Assembly (NCBI GenBank): GCA_038227045.1
Contig: JBBRQD010000042.1
Span: 1 to 43,628, forward strand
Reading direction: 5' to 3'
Source of the DNA: JANXLS01 sp038227045
Lineage (GTDB): Bacteria > Planctomycetota > SZUA-567 > H5-PLA8
DNA: 43,628 nucleotides
Shown here: piece by piece, positions 1 to 8,232 of the stretch
How positions within the stretch are numbered: the first letter of the stretch is position 1
How the letters are laid out: each line of letters opens with the position of its first letter
The notes under the pieces: model-generated
What the model was told of the DNA's origin: nothing
Database searches by the model: none
What the model saw: only the letters and a program-made list of their open reading frames with translations
Made by a program: the position numbers and the translations under genes

Positions 1-139
1 CATTCTCGCTTGCGGCGGGCGGCGTTGAACTTCGTTGGTCTCGCACGGCGTATCTTCCCAATACGCCTTTGCTCGACCGCCTCGTTCAACTTGCCCGGCG
101 CGGCGCGATAATGACGCTTTAGAAACGCGCGGGTCAATA
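1..139. repeat. 165-bp palindromic element, copy 1 (left end cut by window)
   Basis: This is element positions 27-165 of the family seen complete at 21588-21752 and 21854-22018. It ends in the same right terminal inverted repeat (GCGCGGGTCAATA) and has the same inner hairpin around the two GGCGTAT/ATACGCC arms (about 49-69). The left terminal repeat lies outside the window. It sits downstream of the minus-strand gene that ends at 196. Short open frames crossing it are by-products of its base composition. Confidence 0.9.
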
Positions 140-195
140 ACTATACACCGCCGACTATACGCCAATTCGAAGCAGAAAACCGTTCTACTTCCGGT

Positions 196-1812
196 TCATT
201 CCTTTGCATGGCTAAACTTGATGCCCAGAATCTTCAACCCGCGACGCGATGCGCGCCCCTCCTCCAAATCTTCCTGACGATTTTGGAAGACAATCCGTAC
301 CTTGAATATATCGTCGCGCGTAACGTCGAACGTGAACGGTACGTCGTGTTCGACGGCTTTGTTGATTTGCGTTGTTGCCAGCGTTTTTCCATTCATTTCG
401 ACGCGCACGACCGGCCATTCTTCATGCAGAGGCGTGCCCGCCGCACGCAGGCTCATCTCCCAATGGCCCTCATTCAGGCAGACGACCGTGCATACTTCGC
501 CCTCTTCTTCAATTGTTCCCATGACCGATTGCAGAGTGGGGATCCTGCCGGTGATCAATTCGGGCGGCAGCATCATGGGCGCGTCCTTGACTGGGCCGCC
601 CATGCGCTTCAATAGATTCAGCGAACTGACTTCGCCCGGCAATACGGCCTGCACGGCCTCCAGCAGTTTGCGCCGTTCCGCTTCCGGCGCCTGCCGGTCC
701 CATGCCAGCAGCGCGGCCAGCAGTTTCGCGCGCACATCCGGCGCGATTTCGCCCAACCGCATCACGCCCGGGGCCATTTCGGGATTGGAGATCGACGGAA
801 ACCCCTCGTACACCAGCATGCGCCATGCGGGCAGGCTGTCGCCCAGCGCGCTTCTCACGCGCCGAATCGGCGCAAATTTGGTTTGATCGACTTTCGAAAG
901 AGTCGCAACTCGCTCCCAGTAGGCCAGAGCCGCGCTCGGATTATTCTGTTTCTCGAGTTGCCGCGCAATGCCCGCTTCCATCTCGAGGCGCGGCCCGTTC
1001 GTGCGCAGCGTCTTGCTCAATTCAAGAACTTTGTCGTATGCCTTTTGGGCTTCGGCGGGCTGACTGCGTTCCGTTTCAGCGACAGCCGTTTCTTCGGCGG
1101 CTTGAAGTTCGCGATAGGTTTTGACACCCTGCAGCGCCGCGACACCGCTGGCCGTCAGCACAAATGCGCACAGCATCCAGCCAACGAACGCGGTTCGGGC
1201 TATACGCAACAATGGATTCAAAGCAAGCAGGATCGCTCCGGTGAACGCCACGGGCCATAACACGGAGCGAATCGGCACACCGCTCATCGACGCCATTGCG
1301 GGCAACGTCATCAGCGTCAACACAAAGAGATTGAAGCGCACGCCCGGGCGCATCAAAAAAGCTTCAAGACGATCGGATGCAGTGATGTTTTCAATCATGA
1401 CCCCGCGTTTATTCCGCGGTCCGAACATCCACAAAACCACACACGCGAGAATCGGAGCGATCTTCGCCCAATACGAAATGGCACCAACGTCCCGGTCCGC
1501 CGCCAGACGGTGAAACGGCGGGTAAAACAATAGGGTGGCCGAAACAAACAACCCGGTAATCGCGATCCGGCCGGCGGCGCGCTGAGTCAGTTTCCAAGGC
1601 CCGCCGGAAACCACCGCAAAACCGAGAGTCAACACGAACAGCCCCGCGGACTGCACTGTTTCAAGCCACGTTTGCGTTGGCTGCACTGTGGCCGACCCGC
1701 TCACTGCGAATCCCAGCGCGAGGGCACCCAAAAAAGTCAACGCGCCGAAACACACGATCGCCGCCGCGCGTTCCCATTTAGTTTGCGTTCGATCCAAGCC
1801 TGCTTCTGTCAT
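196..1812 (-). CDS. polytopic membrane protein with helical repeat region and beta-rich C-terminal domain
   Basis: I do not recognise this gene as a named family. The 538-residue product has about seven hydrophobic segments in its first 235 residues. A charged, Ala/Glu-rich helical stretch follows (about 235-320, with TPR-like Ala/Tyr spacing such as AQKAYDKVLEL and ALAYWERVATL). A soluble region ends in a beta-rich domain (about 440-535) with VRVEMNGK, PFTFDV, KVRIVFQN and LKILGIKF strands. That order resembles Ca-dependent xylan-binding modules (CBM36/60-like), where a strand holding VEMNGK is followed by a final LxILxIxF strand. The likely role is an envelope protein with an outside carbohydrate- or ligand-binding tail, which is inference. 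Start is the ATG at 1812. The stop is 56 bp from the palindromic element at 1-139, and YkgJ lies 42 bp upstream on the same strand, so co-transcription is possible. Confidence 0.75.
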   Translation of the reverse strand: MTEAGLDRTQTKWERAAAIVCFGALTFLGALALGFAVSGSATVQPTQTWLETVQSAGLFVLTLGFAVVSGGPWKLTQRAAGRIAITGLFVSATLLFYPPFHRLAADRDVGAISYWAKIAPILACVVLWMFGPRNKRGVMIENITASDRLEAFLMRPGVRFNLFVLTLMTLPAMASMSGVPIRSVLWPVAFTGAILLALNPLLRIARTAFVGWMLCAFVLTASGVAALQGVKTYRELQAAEETAVAETERSQPAEAQKAYDKVLELSKTLRTNGPRLEMEAGIARQLEKQNNPSAALAYWERVATLSKVDQTKFAPIRRVRSALGDSLPAWRMLVYEGFPSISNPEMAPGVMRLGEIAPDVRAKLLAALLAWDRQAPEAERRKLLEAVQAVLPGEVSSLNLLKRMGGPVKDAPMMLPPELITGRIPTLQSVMGTIEEEGEVCTVVCLNEGHWEMSLRAAGTPLHEEWPVVRVEMNGKTLATTQINKAVEHDVPFTFDVTRDDIFKVRIVFQNRQEDLEEGRASRRGLKILGIKFSHAKE

Positions 1813-1854
1813 GCTCTCTCAATCTTTCCTCTGCGGCCTCTCGCGGCTAAATCC

Positions 1855-2298
1855 TCACCGCTGACTTCGCAGCATATCCGCGATCTTCGGCGCATCGTGT
1901 GTTTCGCCGACATTAAGTCCCGGACAGCGGTCGGCTTCCTTGATCCATGCGAAGACACTCTTCATTATTTCCGGCCAAAACGGATAATCGCGGCATTGCT
2001 TCGGACGGACGTTGTACACGCCGCATCCTTTTTCGTTGAGCAGAATGCAATCGCCGTTGCGCTTTTCGGTCAGCGACATGCGCCCGGAGGAATAATGCCG
2101 CACAAAACTGTCTTCGAATTCCCGAACCGGAATTTCCATAAGCGCGGCGATAGCGTCGATCTCGTCGCGCGACACAAACACATCACCTGGAGCCCCGCCG
2201 CAACATCGCACGCAACCGGCCTGGCATGAAAATTTAACACCGCTCTTGTACCACGGGCTGTCGGTCAGAAGGTTGTCCGAAATGAAGTTGGGGTCCAT
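1855..2298 (-). CDS. YkgJ-family cysteine-cluster protein
   Basis: This is a 147-residue member of the YkgJ/UPF0153 family, small proteins thought to bind Zn or an Fe-S cluster through conserved cysteines. The visible motif is C-x3-C-x2-CC (CQAGCVRCCGG, residues about 25-35). It is followed by GDCILLNEKGCGVYNVRPKQC and the hallmark C-RDYPFWP. The exact biochemical role of the family is not established. The frame is open upstream to 2388, but that extension runs through the palindrome at 2318-2379, so the ATG at 2298 (MDPNFIS) is the real start. It lies on the same strand as pssA-psd, 96 bp downstream of pssA. Confidence 0.85.
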   Translation of the reverse strand: MDPNFISDNLLTDSPWYKSGVKFSCQAGCVRCCGGAPGDVFVSRDEIDAIAALMEIPVREFEDSFVRHYSSGRMSLTEKRNGDCILLNEKGCGVYNVRPKQCRDYPFWPEIMKSVFAWIKEADRCPGLNVGETHDAPKIADMLRSQR

Positions 2299-2317
2299 GG
2301 TAGTTCCGATTTCTACA

Positions 2318-2379
2318 GTTCGTAGTTCCGCCTTTAGGCGGTCATTGTTGCCGGACCGCCTGAAGGCGGAACTACGAAC
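2318..2379. repeat. palindromic intergenic repeat, 'TTCGTAGTTCCGCC' family, copy 1
   Basis: A 26-base arm at 2318-2343 (starts GTTCGTAGTTCCGCC) is nearly complementary to an arm at 2354-2379, with a 10-base loop. A second member lies at 5793-5852. It sits between pssA and the YkgJ gene. A hairpin here in the transcript could stabilise or attenuate the message; that is inference. Confidence 0.9.
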
Positions 2380-2394
2380 GTAACGCATCGATAT

Positions 2395-3414
2395 TCACGG
2401 CTTGACCTCGCCCGCCGCGGACACATCCGGTTTAGCCGCGGCGTTCGTCACCGGGCGGTCGATTGCGCCGCCTTCTTCCTCGATATTCCATTCGGGCGGA
2501 CGGTGTTTCGGAAATAATTGAAAGCGAATCTCGTTGGCGATGCCGAAGAGCAAGTATCCGTTGAACATAAGCGCCAGCATGATCTCGTGATGCATCACGA
2601 TCAGCGCCAATGCAATAACGAGAACCAGCAGATGCATGAACGATTTCTTGCCCCTCAGAAACTTGTCGCCGACATGCTGATAGTGCACGCGCGAAACCAT
2701 CAGGATTCCGAGCGCGAGCATGACGAACGGAAGCGCCAGAATGATCGGGCCGCGCACATGCTCGATGTAAATTTCGAGCTGGTTGAACTGATCGGTGAGC
2801 GGCGAAATCTGCCAATGATGCGACGCCGGCAGAGACAGAATCACGAGTCCCGCGGCACAGCCGGCCGCGCCGGGAGAAGGCATGCCGAAGAAGAAATTTC
2901 GGTGCCCCGTTTCGCTCTCGACATTGTAGCGCGCAAGACGCAGCGTCGCGCAACTGACATAAATCACCAGTAGCGGAAAGATGTAGCGGTCGAGCATCGG
3001 ATGCAGCTTGCCGTCTAGAGCCTGGTTGTCGATCAGGTTCTTGACCAGCACGGCCGGGGCGACGCCGAACGACACGACGTCGCAGAGCGAATCCATTTCC
3101 ATGCCGAATTTGCTGGTCGACTTGGTGAGCCGCGCGACGCTGCCATCGAGCACGTCGAAAATCATCGCCAGAAAAATCAGCAGGCCGGCCACATAAAGGT
3201 AATCATCCGGCTTCCATGGCGCAACGCCCGGCGGCAGGTTGGCCTGAGTGAGCGCTGCCGGCATATTGGCCCGCATGGCCAGCATGATCGACGCAAAACC
3301 GCAGATTAAATTCCCAAGCGTGACCATGGTGGGAAGCGGATGAATGCCATGCAACAGCCGTTTAGGTTTGTCGCTTTTTGGGCGGCCCAATCTGAACCTG
3401 TCGAAACGTGCCAT
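2395..3414 (-). CDS. pssA: CDP-diacylglycerol-serine O-phosphatidyltransferase
   Basis: The enzyme makes phosphatidylserine from CDP-diacylglycerol and serine in the membrane, the first committed step to phosphatidylethanolamine. The CDP-alcohol phosphotransferase signature D-G-x2-A-R-x8-G-x3-D-x3-D is visible as DGSVARLTKSTSKFGMEMDS followed by LCD (around residues 89-111). Several hydrophobic helices follow. At 339 residues it is longer than minimal PssA: a soluble tail of about 45 residues holds PKHRPPEWNIEEEGGA and an Ala/Pro-rich end. An AGGAG ribosome site lies 7 bases before the ATG at 3414. It begins 20 bp after psd on the same strand, giving a psd-pssA operon. The partner decarboxylase next door makes the assignment firm. 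Confidence 0.93.
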   Translation of the reverse strand: MARFDRFRLGRPKSDKPKRLLHGIHPLPTMVTLGNLICGFASIMLAMRANMPAALTQANLPPGVAPWKPDDYLYVAGLLIFLAMIFDVLDGSVARLTKSTSKFGMEMDSLCDVVSFGVAPAVLVKNLIDNQALDGKLHPMLDRYIFPLLVIYVSCATLRLARYNVESETGHRNFFFGMPSPGAAGCAAGLVILSLPASHHWQISPLTDQFNQLEIYIEHVRGPIILALPFVMLALGILMVSRVHYQHVGDKFLRGKKSFMHLLVLVIALALIVMHHEIMLALMFNGYLLFGIANEIRFQLFPKHRPPEWNIEEEGGAIDRPVTNAAAKPDVSAAGEVKP

Positions 3415-3434
3415 GGTGAACTCCTAAAACTATC

Positions 3435-4112
3435 TTACTCCAGCCGGCAGAGAACCGTTTCGCCGCCCTTTACGGTGTCCCCGATTTTTACCGCCGAAAC
3501 TGGTTTGTCCTCCAGCGGCACGTACAGTTCGGTGCGCGATCCGAATTTGATCATGCCGTACCGCTGGCCGCGCGCGAGCGAATCGCCGTCCTTCGCTTCG
3601 CAGACGATTCGCCGCGCCAGCAATCCGGTGATCTGCTTGATCATCGTTTTGCGCCCGTCGGATCCCACAAGCCCCAGCGACGCGGATTCGTTGCGCTCGG
3701 GTGCCTTCGGGTCGTACGCGGGGAGAAATTCGCCGGACTTGAATTGTACGAATCGCACGATTCCCTCGCACGGCGCGCGGTTGACGTGAACATTCAACGG
3801 CGACAGAAAAATACCGATGCGCAACGCTTTGCCCGCGATGAACTCCGGCACGTCCAGTTCGACGATATCCGCCACGGTTCCGTCCGCGGGCGACAACAAC
3901 GTATTCGGATCGCTGGGACCGCTGCGATTGGGATCGCGAAAAAACCAAACCACAATTGCCAGCAGCGCCAAGGGAGCCCACGACAGCACAAATAACGAAG
4001 GCGGCAAAAATATCCGTATCAATTCTATGGCCACCGCCACCGCCAGAATCACGATCAACAACTCGTCCCAGCCGTACTCCGCCATGCCAATGAGCCGCAT
4101 CAATTTTCGCAT
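3435..4112 (-). CDS. psd: phosphatidylserine decarboxylase proenzyme
   Basis: This enzyme decarboxylates phosphatidylserine to phosphatidylethanolamine and uses a pyruvoyl group formed by self-cleavage. At 225 residues it belongs to the short bacterial/archaeal class. Two hydrophobic segments (about 15-35 and 40-57) precede the motifs FFRDPNR, LSPADGTV (about 73-80) and IFLSPLNVHVNRAP. The self-cleavage site is FGSRTELYVP, with Gly191-Ser192 as the expected scissile pair. Short-class enzymes carry GS rather than the LGST of E. coli Psd. It is the first gene of the pair with pssA (20 bp gap). The upstream gap to the divergent aldehyde dehydrogenase gene holds degenerate repeats. Confidence 0.93.
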   Translation of the reverse strand: MRKLMRLIGMAEYGWDELLIVILAVAVAIELIRIFLPPSLFVLSWAPLALLAIVVWFFRDPNRSGPSDPNTLLSPADGTVADIVELDVPEFIAGKALRIGIFLSPLNVHVNRAPCEGIVRFVQFKSGEFLPAYDPKAPERNESASLGLVGSDGRKTMIKQITGLLARRIVCEAKDGDSLARGQRYGMIKFGSRTELYVPLEDKPVSAVKIGDTVKGGETVLCRLE

Positions 4113-4141
4113 ACCGATTCGCGCCGACTCCTTTTACGGAC

Positions 4142-4243
4142 CGGGGATAGGGTTTAGGATTTAGGGGATAGGGAAAAAAATTAAGCGCCTTGCGGCCCTA
4201 CAATTTCCCTAGCCACTAACCCCTAGCCACTAATCACTGGCCC
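4142..4243. repeat. degenerate direct/inverted intergenic repeats
   Basis: The gap between the divergent psd and aldehyde dehydrogenase genes carries repeated GGGATAGGG/TTTAGG units on the left and CTAGCCACTAA units on the right. The halves are partly complementary (GGGATAGGGAAA against TTTCCCTAGCC). No coding frame is credible here. Promoters for both flanking genes should lie around or within it. Confidence 0.6.
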
Positions 4244-4324
4244 ACGATATTTCTCGAAACAAACGCACGCCGCATTATAATGCAACGGTCCCCACATTTA
4301 CCCTCTTTTTTAACGGGAATTTCA

Positions 4325-5773
4325 ATGCCTTCCGATTCCTCCGATCTCAATTCGATTTTGAATGCGGCGCGCACCGCGCAACTGGCATGGGCCGCAAAAC
4401 CGTTGCGCGCGCGCCTGAAACCCATCGCGGCCTTGCGCGCGCGCCTCGCCAAAGATCCCGGCGAGCTGGCTGAAACCGTCGCGACGGAAATCGGCAAATC
4501 GCGGTTCGAGGCGATTGCGGCCGAGGTGCTGCCGACTGCGGAGACGTGCGCGTTCTTGATGAATCGCGCGGAACGCATCCTGGCGCCGCGCAAAGAGAAC
4601 ATGAAGGGGACGATGCCCTTTGCCGGAACCGCGCTGGTGCGGCACGTTCCTTGGGGAGTGGTGGCGCTGCTGGTGCCTTGGAATTACCCGCTCTTTCTGT
4701 GCGCAGGCTCGGCGCTTAATGCCTTGGCCGCCGGAAATGCTGTCGTGATGAAACCCTCTCCGCGCGCGAAAGAAACCGTGGGCGCATTTGGACGCTGGCT
4801 GTACGAGGCCGGCGTGCCGCGCGACCTGGCTCCCGTGTTGGACAGTTCCGACGAGATGGGCCGCGCACTGGCCTCGTCGCCGCTGATTAATCGCATCTGT
4901 TTCACCGGCAGTTCCAAGACTGGGCGCTCGGTGCTGTCCGCCGCCGCGCAGAATCTGGTCCCGGCCACGATGGAGTTGTCCGGCTACGACGCGGTGCACA
5001 TTCTGCCCGGCGCGGACGTGGAACTCGCGGCGGCAGCCGTTACTTTCGGACTGCGCTTAAACGCCGGGCGCACATGCGTCTGTCCGCGGCGCGTCTTCGT
5101 GGACCGTGGCGAGGCGGCGAAATTTACCGCGCTGCTCTCCGAAAAACTCGCGACGCTCGACTTACTATCTCCCATGGACCCACAGACATTGCGCGAAGCC
5201 GACGAACTCGCGGCGCGCCTGTCGGAATGCGGCGGAACATCCTTGAATGGGCGCAAACCCGGCGATGCCAAAAAGGCGCTGGCCTACGCGGGCGGCTCAG
5301 CCGCACTGGCGGCCGCGCAAGGCAACTTCGTGCCGGCAATCGTAGTCGCAACGGTCGAGAATTCGGATGACGCGTTGAAACTCGACGCCGTGTCAAAATA
5401 CGCACTGGGCGCGTCGATCTTCGCCCGCTCAAAAGACGCCGCGTTGGAATTCTCGCGAAAACTGCCGCCTGGAATGATCGCGATCAACGAGTGCGTCATG
5501 CCGGCTGGCGAAGCGGCGCTGCCCTTCGGAGGCGCGAACGAAAGCGGCTACGGCGTCCGCTCCGGAATCGAAGGCCTGCTGGAAATGACGCGTCCACAAA
5601 CGCTGGGATTCGCGCAAGGCTCCTTCCGGCCGCATCATTCGGCCGGAGAAGAAACCACCGATCTGCTGCTGGCATTGCTCCGCGCGCGGCACGCCGCGGG
5701 ATTTTTCGAGCGCTTCAAAGGCTGGATCGACTATGGGCGCGAGACGGTTAAGTGGCTGAGAAGCAAAAGTTAG
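4325..5773 (+). CDS. aldehyde dehydrogenase family protein
   Basis: This is a 482-residue NAD(P)-dependent aldehyde dehydrogenase superfamily protein, which oxidises an aldehyde to the acid. Visible motifs are VPWNYPL (about 118-124), the nucleotide-binding FTGSSKTGR (about 193-201), the general base Glu in MELSGYD (E217), the catalytic cysteine in NAGRTCVCPRR (C251) and the closing PFGGANESGYG. The substrate cannot be read from sequence. MELSGYDAV is a departure from the common LELGGK, so it belongs to a divergent subgroup. The frame is open to 4280, but the ATG at 4325 gives a normal ALDH start; the ribosome site is weak (ACGGGAA). It is apparently transcribed alone. Confidence 0.88.
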   Translation: MPSDSSDLNSILNAARTAQLAWAAKPLRARLKPIAALRARLAKDPGELAETVATEIGKSRFEAIAAEVLPTAETCAFLMNRAERILAPRKENMKGTMPFAGTALVRHVPWGVVALLVPWNYPLFLCAGSALNALAAGNAVVMKPSPRAKETVGAFGRWLYEAGVPRDLAPVLDSSDEMGRALASSPLINRICFTGSSKTGRSVLSAAAQNLVPATMELSGYDAVHILPGADVELAAAAVTFGLRLNAGRTCVCPRRVFVDRGEAAKFTALLSEKLATLDLLSPMDPQTLREADELAARLSECGGTSLNGRKPGDAKKALAYAGGSAALAAAQGNFVPAIVVATVENSDDALKLDAVSKYALGASIFARSKDAALEFSRKLPPGMIAINECVMPAGEAALPFGGANESGYGVRSGIEGLLEMTRPQTLGFAQGSFRPHHSAGEETTDLLLALLRARHAAGFFERFKGWIDYGRETVKWLRSKS

Positions 5774-5792
5774 GTTAGTGGACAGTGAATAC

Positions 5793-5852
5793 GGTTCGTA
5801 GTTCCGCCTTCAGGCGGCCCCTAAAGACCGCCTGAAGGCAGAACTACGAACC
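5793..5852. repeat. palindromic intergenic repeat, 'TTCGTAGTTCCGCC' family, copy 2
   Basis: Inverted arms GGTTCGTAGTTCCGCC... (from 5793) and ...GGCAGAACTACGAACC (to 5852) share the family sequence of 2318-2379. It lies just after the aldehyde dehydrogenase stop and may also act as a transcript-end hairpin, though no clear T-run follows. The remaining bases to 5975 are AT-richer and should hold the promoter of the next gene. Confidence 0.88.
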
Positions 5853-5975
5853 GCTCGGTATAACAGAATTATGTTGCATTATCGGACGCTTGAATTTACA
5901 ACGCTTTCTCTCCGTTTTTGTCGATAACCTTATTAATGGGGAGATAGATCCGGAATTCAGTTAAGGAGAACGACT

Positions 5976-7283
5976 TTGTACACCACGATCCGCCGCGCGA
6001 AAATCGCGTATTCGCTTTTGGCCGCACTGCTGTTGGCCGCCGTCTTTCCATGCTTTGCGGAAACCGGTAAAGAAGGCGACGGCCCGGCTCGCAAACCGAT
6101 CGAACTGGGGTCCGACGGTCTGCCCAAATACCACCACGCCTTTGATGACGGTTTATATTCAACGATCACGGCGATGTATTACTGCGGCACACCGCCGGAG
6201 TACATGAAAGCGAATTTGCGCCAGGGCATGGTGCAGGTTCCGGGTTTCAACAAGCCGATGCCAGTCAGCTACATCAAGCAAAACTTCCCGGCTCCGCTGG
6301 TTGTGGTGCTGTTGGGCGGCGACGGCGAAGTCAAGGGGCCGTTCGGCGAACTCTATCCGTACTGGTTCGGCCATGCCGGCTTCAATGTGCTGACGTTCGA
6401 CAACGCATTTACCAAGAGCTTTCCGGACATTTCTGGCTCAGGCGTCGTGGGCAACTTCGAGAAAGATACCGAAGCCGCCGCGGCAATCGTCGATGCCTAC
6501 ATCAAGCAGAACGATCCCAAAAGCTTCACCCGCGTCGGCGTGATCGGCATCAGCTTCGGCGGCTCGCAGGCGCTGATCATGGCGACCATGGCCAAGCAGG
6601 GCAAGCTGCCCTTCGAATTGGCCGGCTGCCTGGCGTTTTCGCCGCCGGTGAAACTGCTCTCGACGGCGCAGATTGTCGACGGTTTCTATAAGAATCAGCG
6701 TCAGAACACGACCATGATCGACCTGGGAAAGAAGTTCGGCAACCATACTCCCGTCGCGGAAGGCCAGCCGATTCCGTTCAAAACGGATGACATGAAGGGT
6801 GCATTGGGTTACGCGTTCCGCGACCAATTGAAGGCCGTCGTTGACCGCAACGATCGTGTTTACGGCCTGAAGATGCTGCCGGGTGCCGGTGGGGGTGAAG
6901 ACCGCAACATGCATTTGGAAGCCACCAGCATGCAGCGCTACATCGAGCTTTACACGGCGAAATACTGGATGCAAAAAGGCGCGGTGGCGAACTCCGCGCA
7001 AATCTGGACGATGCCCAACCTTGACCGGTTGTTGCCGAATCTGCCAGATTACGCGGAAATCGTCATCGCCGAAAACGACCCCTTCTGCTTTCCGTCGGAT
7101 CTCGACACGGTCAAGGCTTTGGATGGCGGCAAACACATTACCGTGCTCCCGCGCGGCGGACATTTGGGCATGATCACGTCGGAATGGGCGTTGGTGAAGG
7201 CACACCATTTGTTCGACAAGACAGCGCTTCCGAACGAACCCGTCGTGAAGCCCGCTGCTGCGACCGTCAAGGCCGCGGAATAA
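5976..7283 (+). CDS. exported alpha/beta hydrolase-fold protein
   Basis: This is a predicted exported hydrolase of 435 residues. Residues 1-29 form a signal peptide (RRAK, then a Leu/Ala core, then CFAET). The fold is shown by PLVVVLLGGDG (strand and oxyanion region, about 107-117), the nucleophile elbow GISFGGS (Ser193) and the late RGGHLGM holding the likely catalytic His. An Asp/Glu partner is plausible in IVIAENDPF. The substrate is unknown; the Ser-type elbow fits an esterase or peptidase. The start is a TTG at 5976, supported by an ideal AAGGAGAA ribosome site five bases upstream and by the signal peptide. A strong hairpin at 7315-7347 closes the gene. Confidence 0.82.
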   Translation: MYTTIRRAKIAYSLLAALLLAAVFPCFAETGKEGDGPARKPIELGSDGLPKYHHAFDDGLYSTITAMYYCGTPPEYMKANLRQGMVQVPGFNKPMPVSYIKQNFPAPLVVVLLGGDGEVKGPFGELYPYWFGHAGFNVLTFDNAFTKSFPDISGSGVVGNFEKDTEAAAAIVDAYIKQNDPKSFTRVGVIGISFGGSQALIMATMAKQGKLPFELAGCLAFSPPVKLLSTAQIVDGFYKNQRQNTTMIDLGKKFGNHTPVAEGQPIPFKTDDMKGALGYAFRDQLKAVVDRNDRVYGLKMLPGAGGGEDRNMHLEATSMQRYIELYTAKYWMQKGAVANSAQIWTMPNLDRLLPNLPDYAEIVIAENDPFCFPSDLDTVKALDGGKHITVLPRGGHLGMITSEWALVKAHHLFDKTALPNEPVVKPAAATVKAAE

Positions 7284-7314
7284 GCGATTGAATTTGGAAT
7301 CGGTCGAAACAGGC

Positions 7315-7355
7315 GCGGCGCGGAGAGTTTTGAATTCTCCGCGCCGCTGTTGTTT
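7315..7355 (+). terminator. Rho-independent-like terminator
   Basis: An 11-bp GC-rich stem (7315-7325 with 7337-7347, GCGGCGCGGAG paired to CTCCGCGCCGC) is followed by the U-rich TGTTGTTT. It lies 31 bp after the hydrolase stop and just before the methyltransferase start. The T-run is imperfect. Confidence 0.75.
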
Positions 7356-7357
7356 AA

Positions 7358-8232
7358 ATGACGCACACGCCCAAAAAAACGAAAGTTCCCTGGTACGTTC
7401 GCGCGTTCAACGCGGATTATCTGGCCCGTTACAAACACCGATCCGACGCGTTGGCGCAGGCGGAATTGCCGTTTGTTTTGAAGGCGTTGAATCTGTCCGC
7501 GCGCGCAATGGTGCTGGATCTGTGCTGTGGCGCGGGGCGGCACGCGCGGGGATTGGCGAACGCGCTGAAAAAAATGCGCGAATTGTCGGACTCGATTTGT
7601 CCGCCGATATGCTGAAAGACGCACAAGCGAAAAACACCGCGCCCAAGCGGCTCTGTTTCATTCGCGCCGACATGCGCCGCATTCCGCTCGCAACACAGAG
7701 CGTTGACGGCGTCGTGAATCTCTTCACATCATTCGGGTATTTCAAGACGGATCGCGAGCATCTGAATGTGTTGATGGAGGTCGCGCGCGTGCTGAAACCG
7801 GGCGGCCGGTTCGTCTTCGACTTTTTCAACCGCGAGCATGTGCTGGCGAATCTGGTGGCGCGTTCCGAAGCGCAAGCGAACGGATGCGGGATCGTCGAAA
7901 CGCGGCGCTATGACATGCGGAGCAAGCGCATCGTCAAAACAATCCGCATTTCTGAAATTGGCGCAAAGGCGAACGGCGCAGCGGAAATATTGCAGGAATC
8001 GATTCGTGCCTACGGCGCTGGCGAATTGAAAGCCATGTTGATTTGCGCGGGATTTGTGCCGTTGAGCGTGCACGGGGATTTGAGCGGCGGCGCGTTCAAC
8101 GCGCACGAGAGCGCGCGGTGCGTGTGGGTGTGCGAAAAGCCGAATGACTTACGGCTCATGCTTCGGCCGGCTCATACATCTTGCGCAACTCCCGCAGCTT
8201 CGCTTCCCGGCCGTCGCGGTAAAACAGATTGA
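7358..8232 (+). pseudogene. class I SAM-dependent methyltransferase interrupted by a -1 frameshift
   Basis: Two overlapping frames together spell one class I methyltransferase. The first frame (7358-7615) carries the start MTHTPKK and motif I, VLDLCCGAGRHARGLA. The second, one base back, carries the acidic-loop motif IVGLDLSADML, RADMRRIPL and VARVLKPGGRFVFDFFNRE. The join falls at seven A residues, 7568-7574: codons CTG AAA AAA continue properly only if one A is read twice or inserted. The second frame then runs to 8232. A natural family end would be near CEKP (about 8140), so the last 30 residues look like read-through and overlap the convergent radical SAM gene by 77 bases. It may be a true pseudogene, an assembly error in the A-run, or a gene rescued by slippage. 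The substrate is unknown. Confidence 0.8.

Noticed and set aside
2299..2388. Upstream extension of the YkgJ-family frame
   Set aside because: The extra residues are read from the palindromic repeat 2318-2379; the family begins at the ATG at 2298.
7568..7574. Programmed -1 ribosomal frameshift in the methyltransferase
   Set aside because: The phase of the seven A residues (AAA AAA A) is not the classic X-XXY-YYZ arrangement, and no downstream stimulatory structure is evident. Mutation, slippage during transcription or assembly error are simpler.
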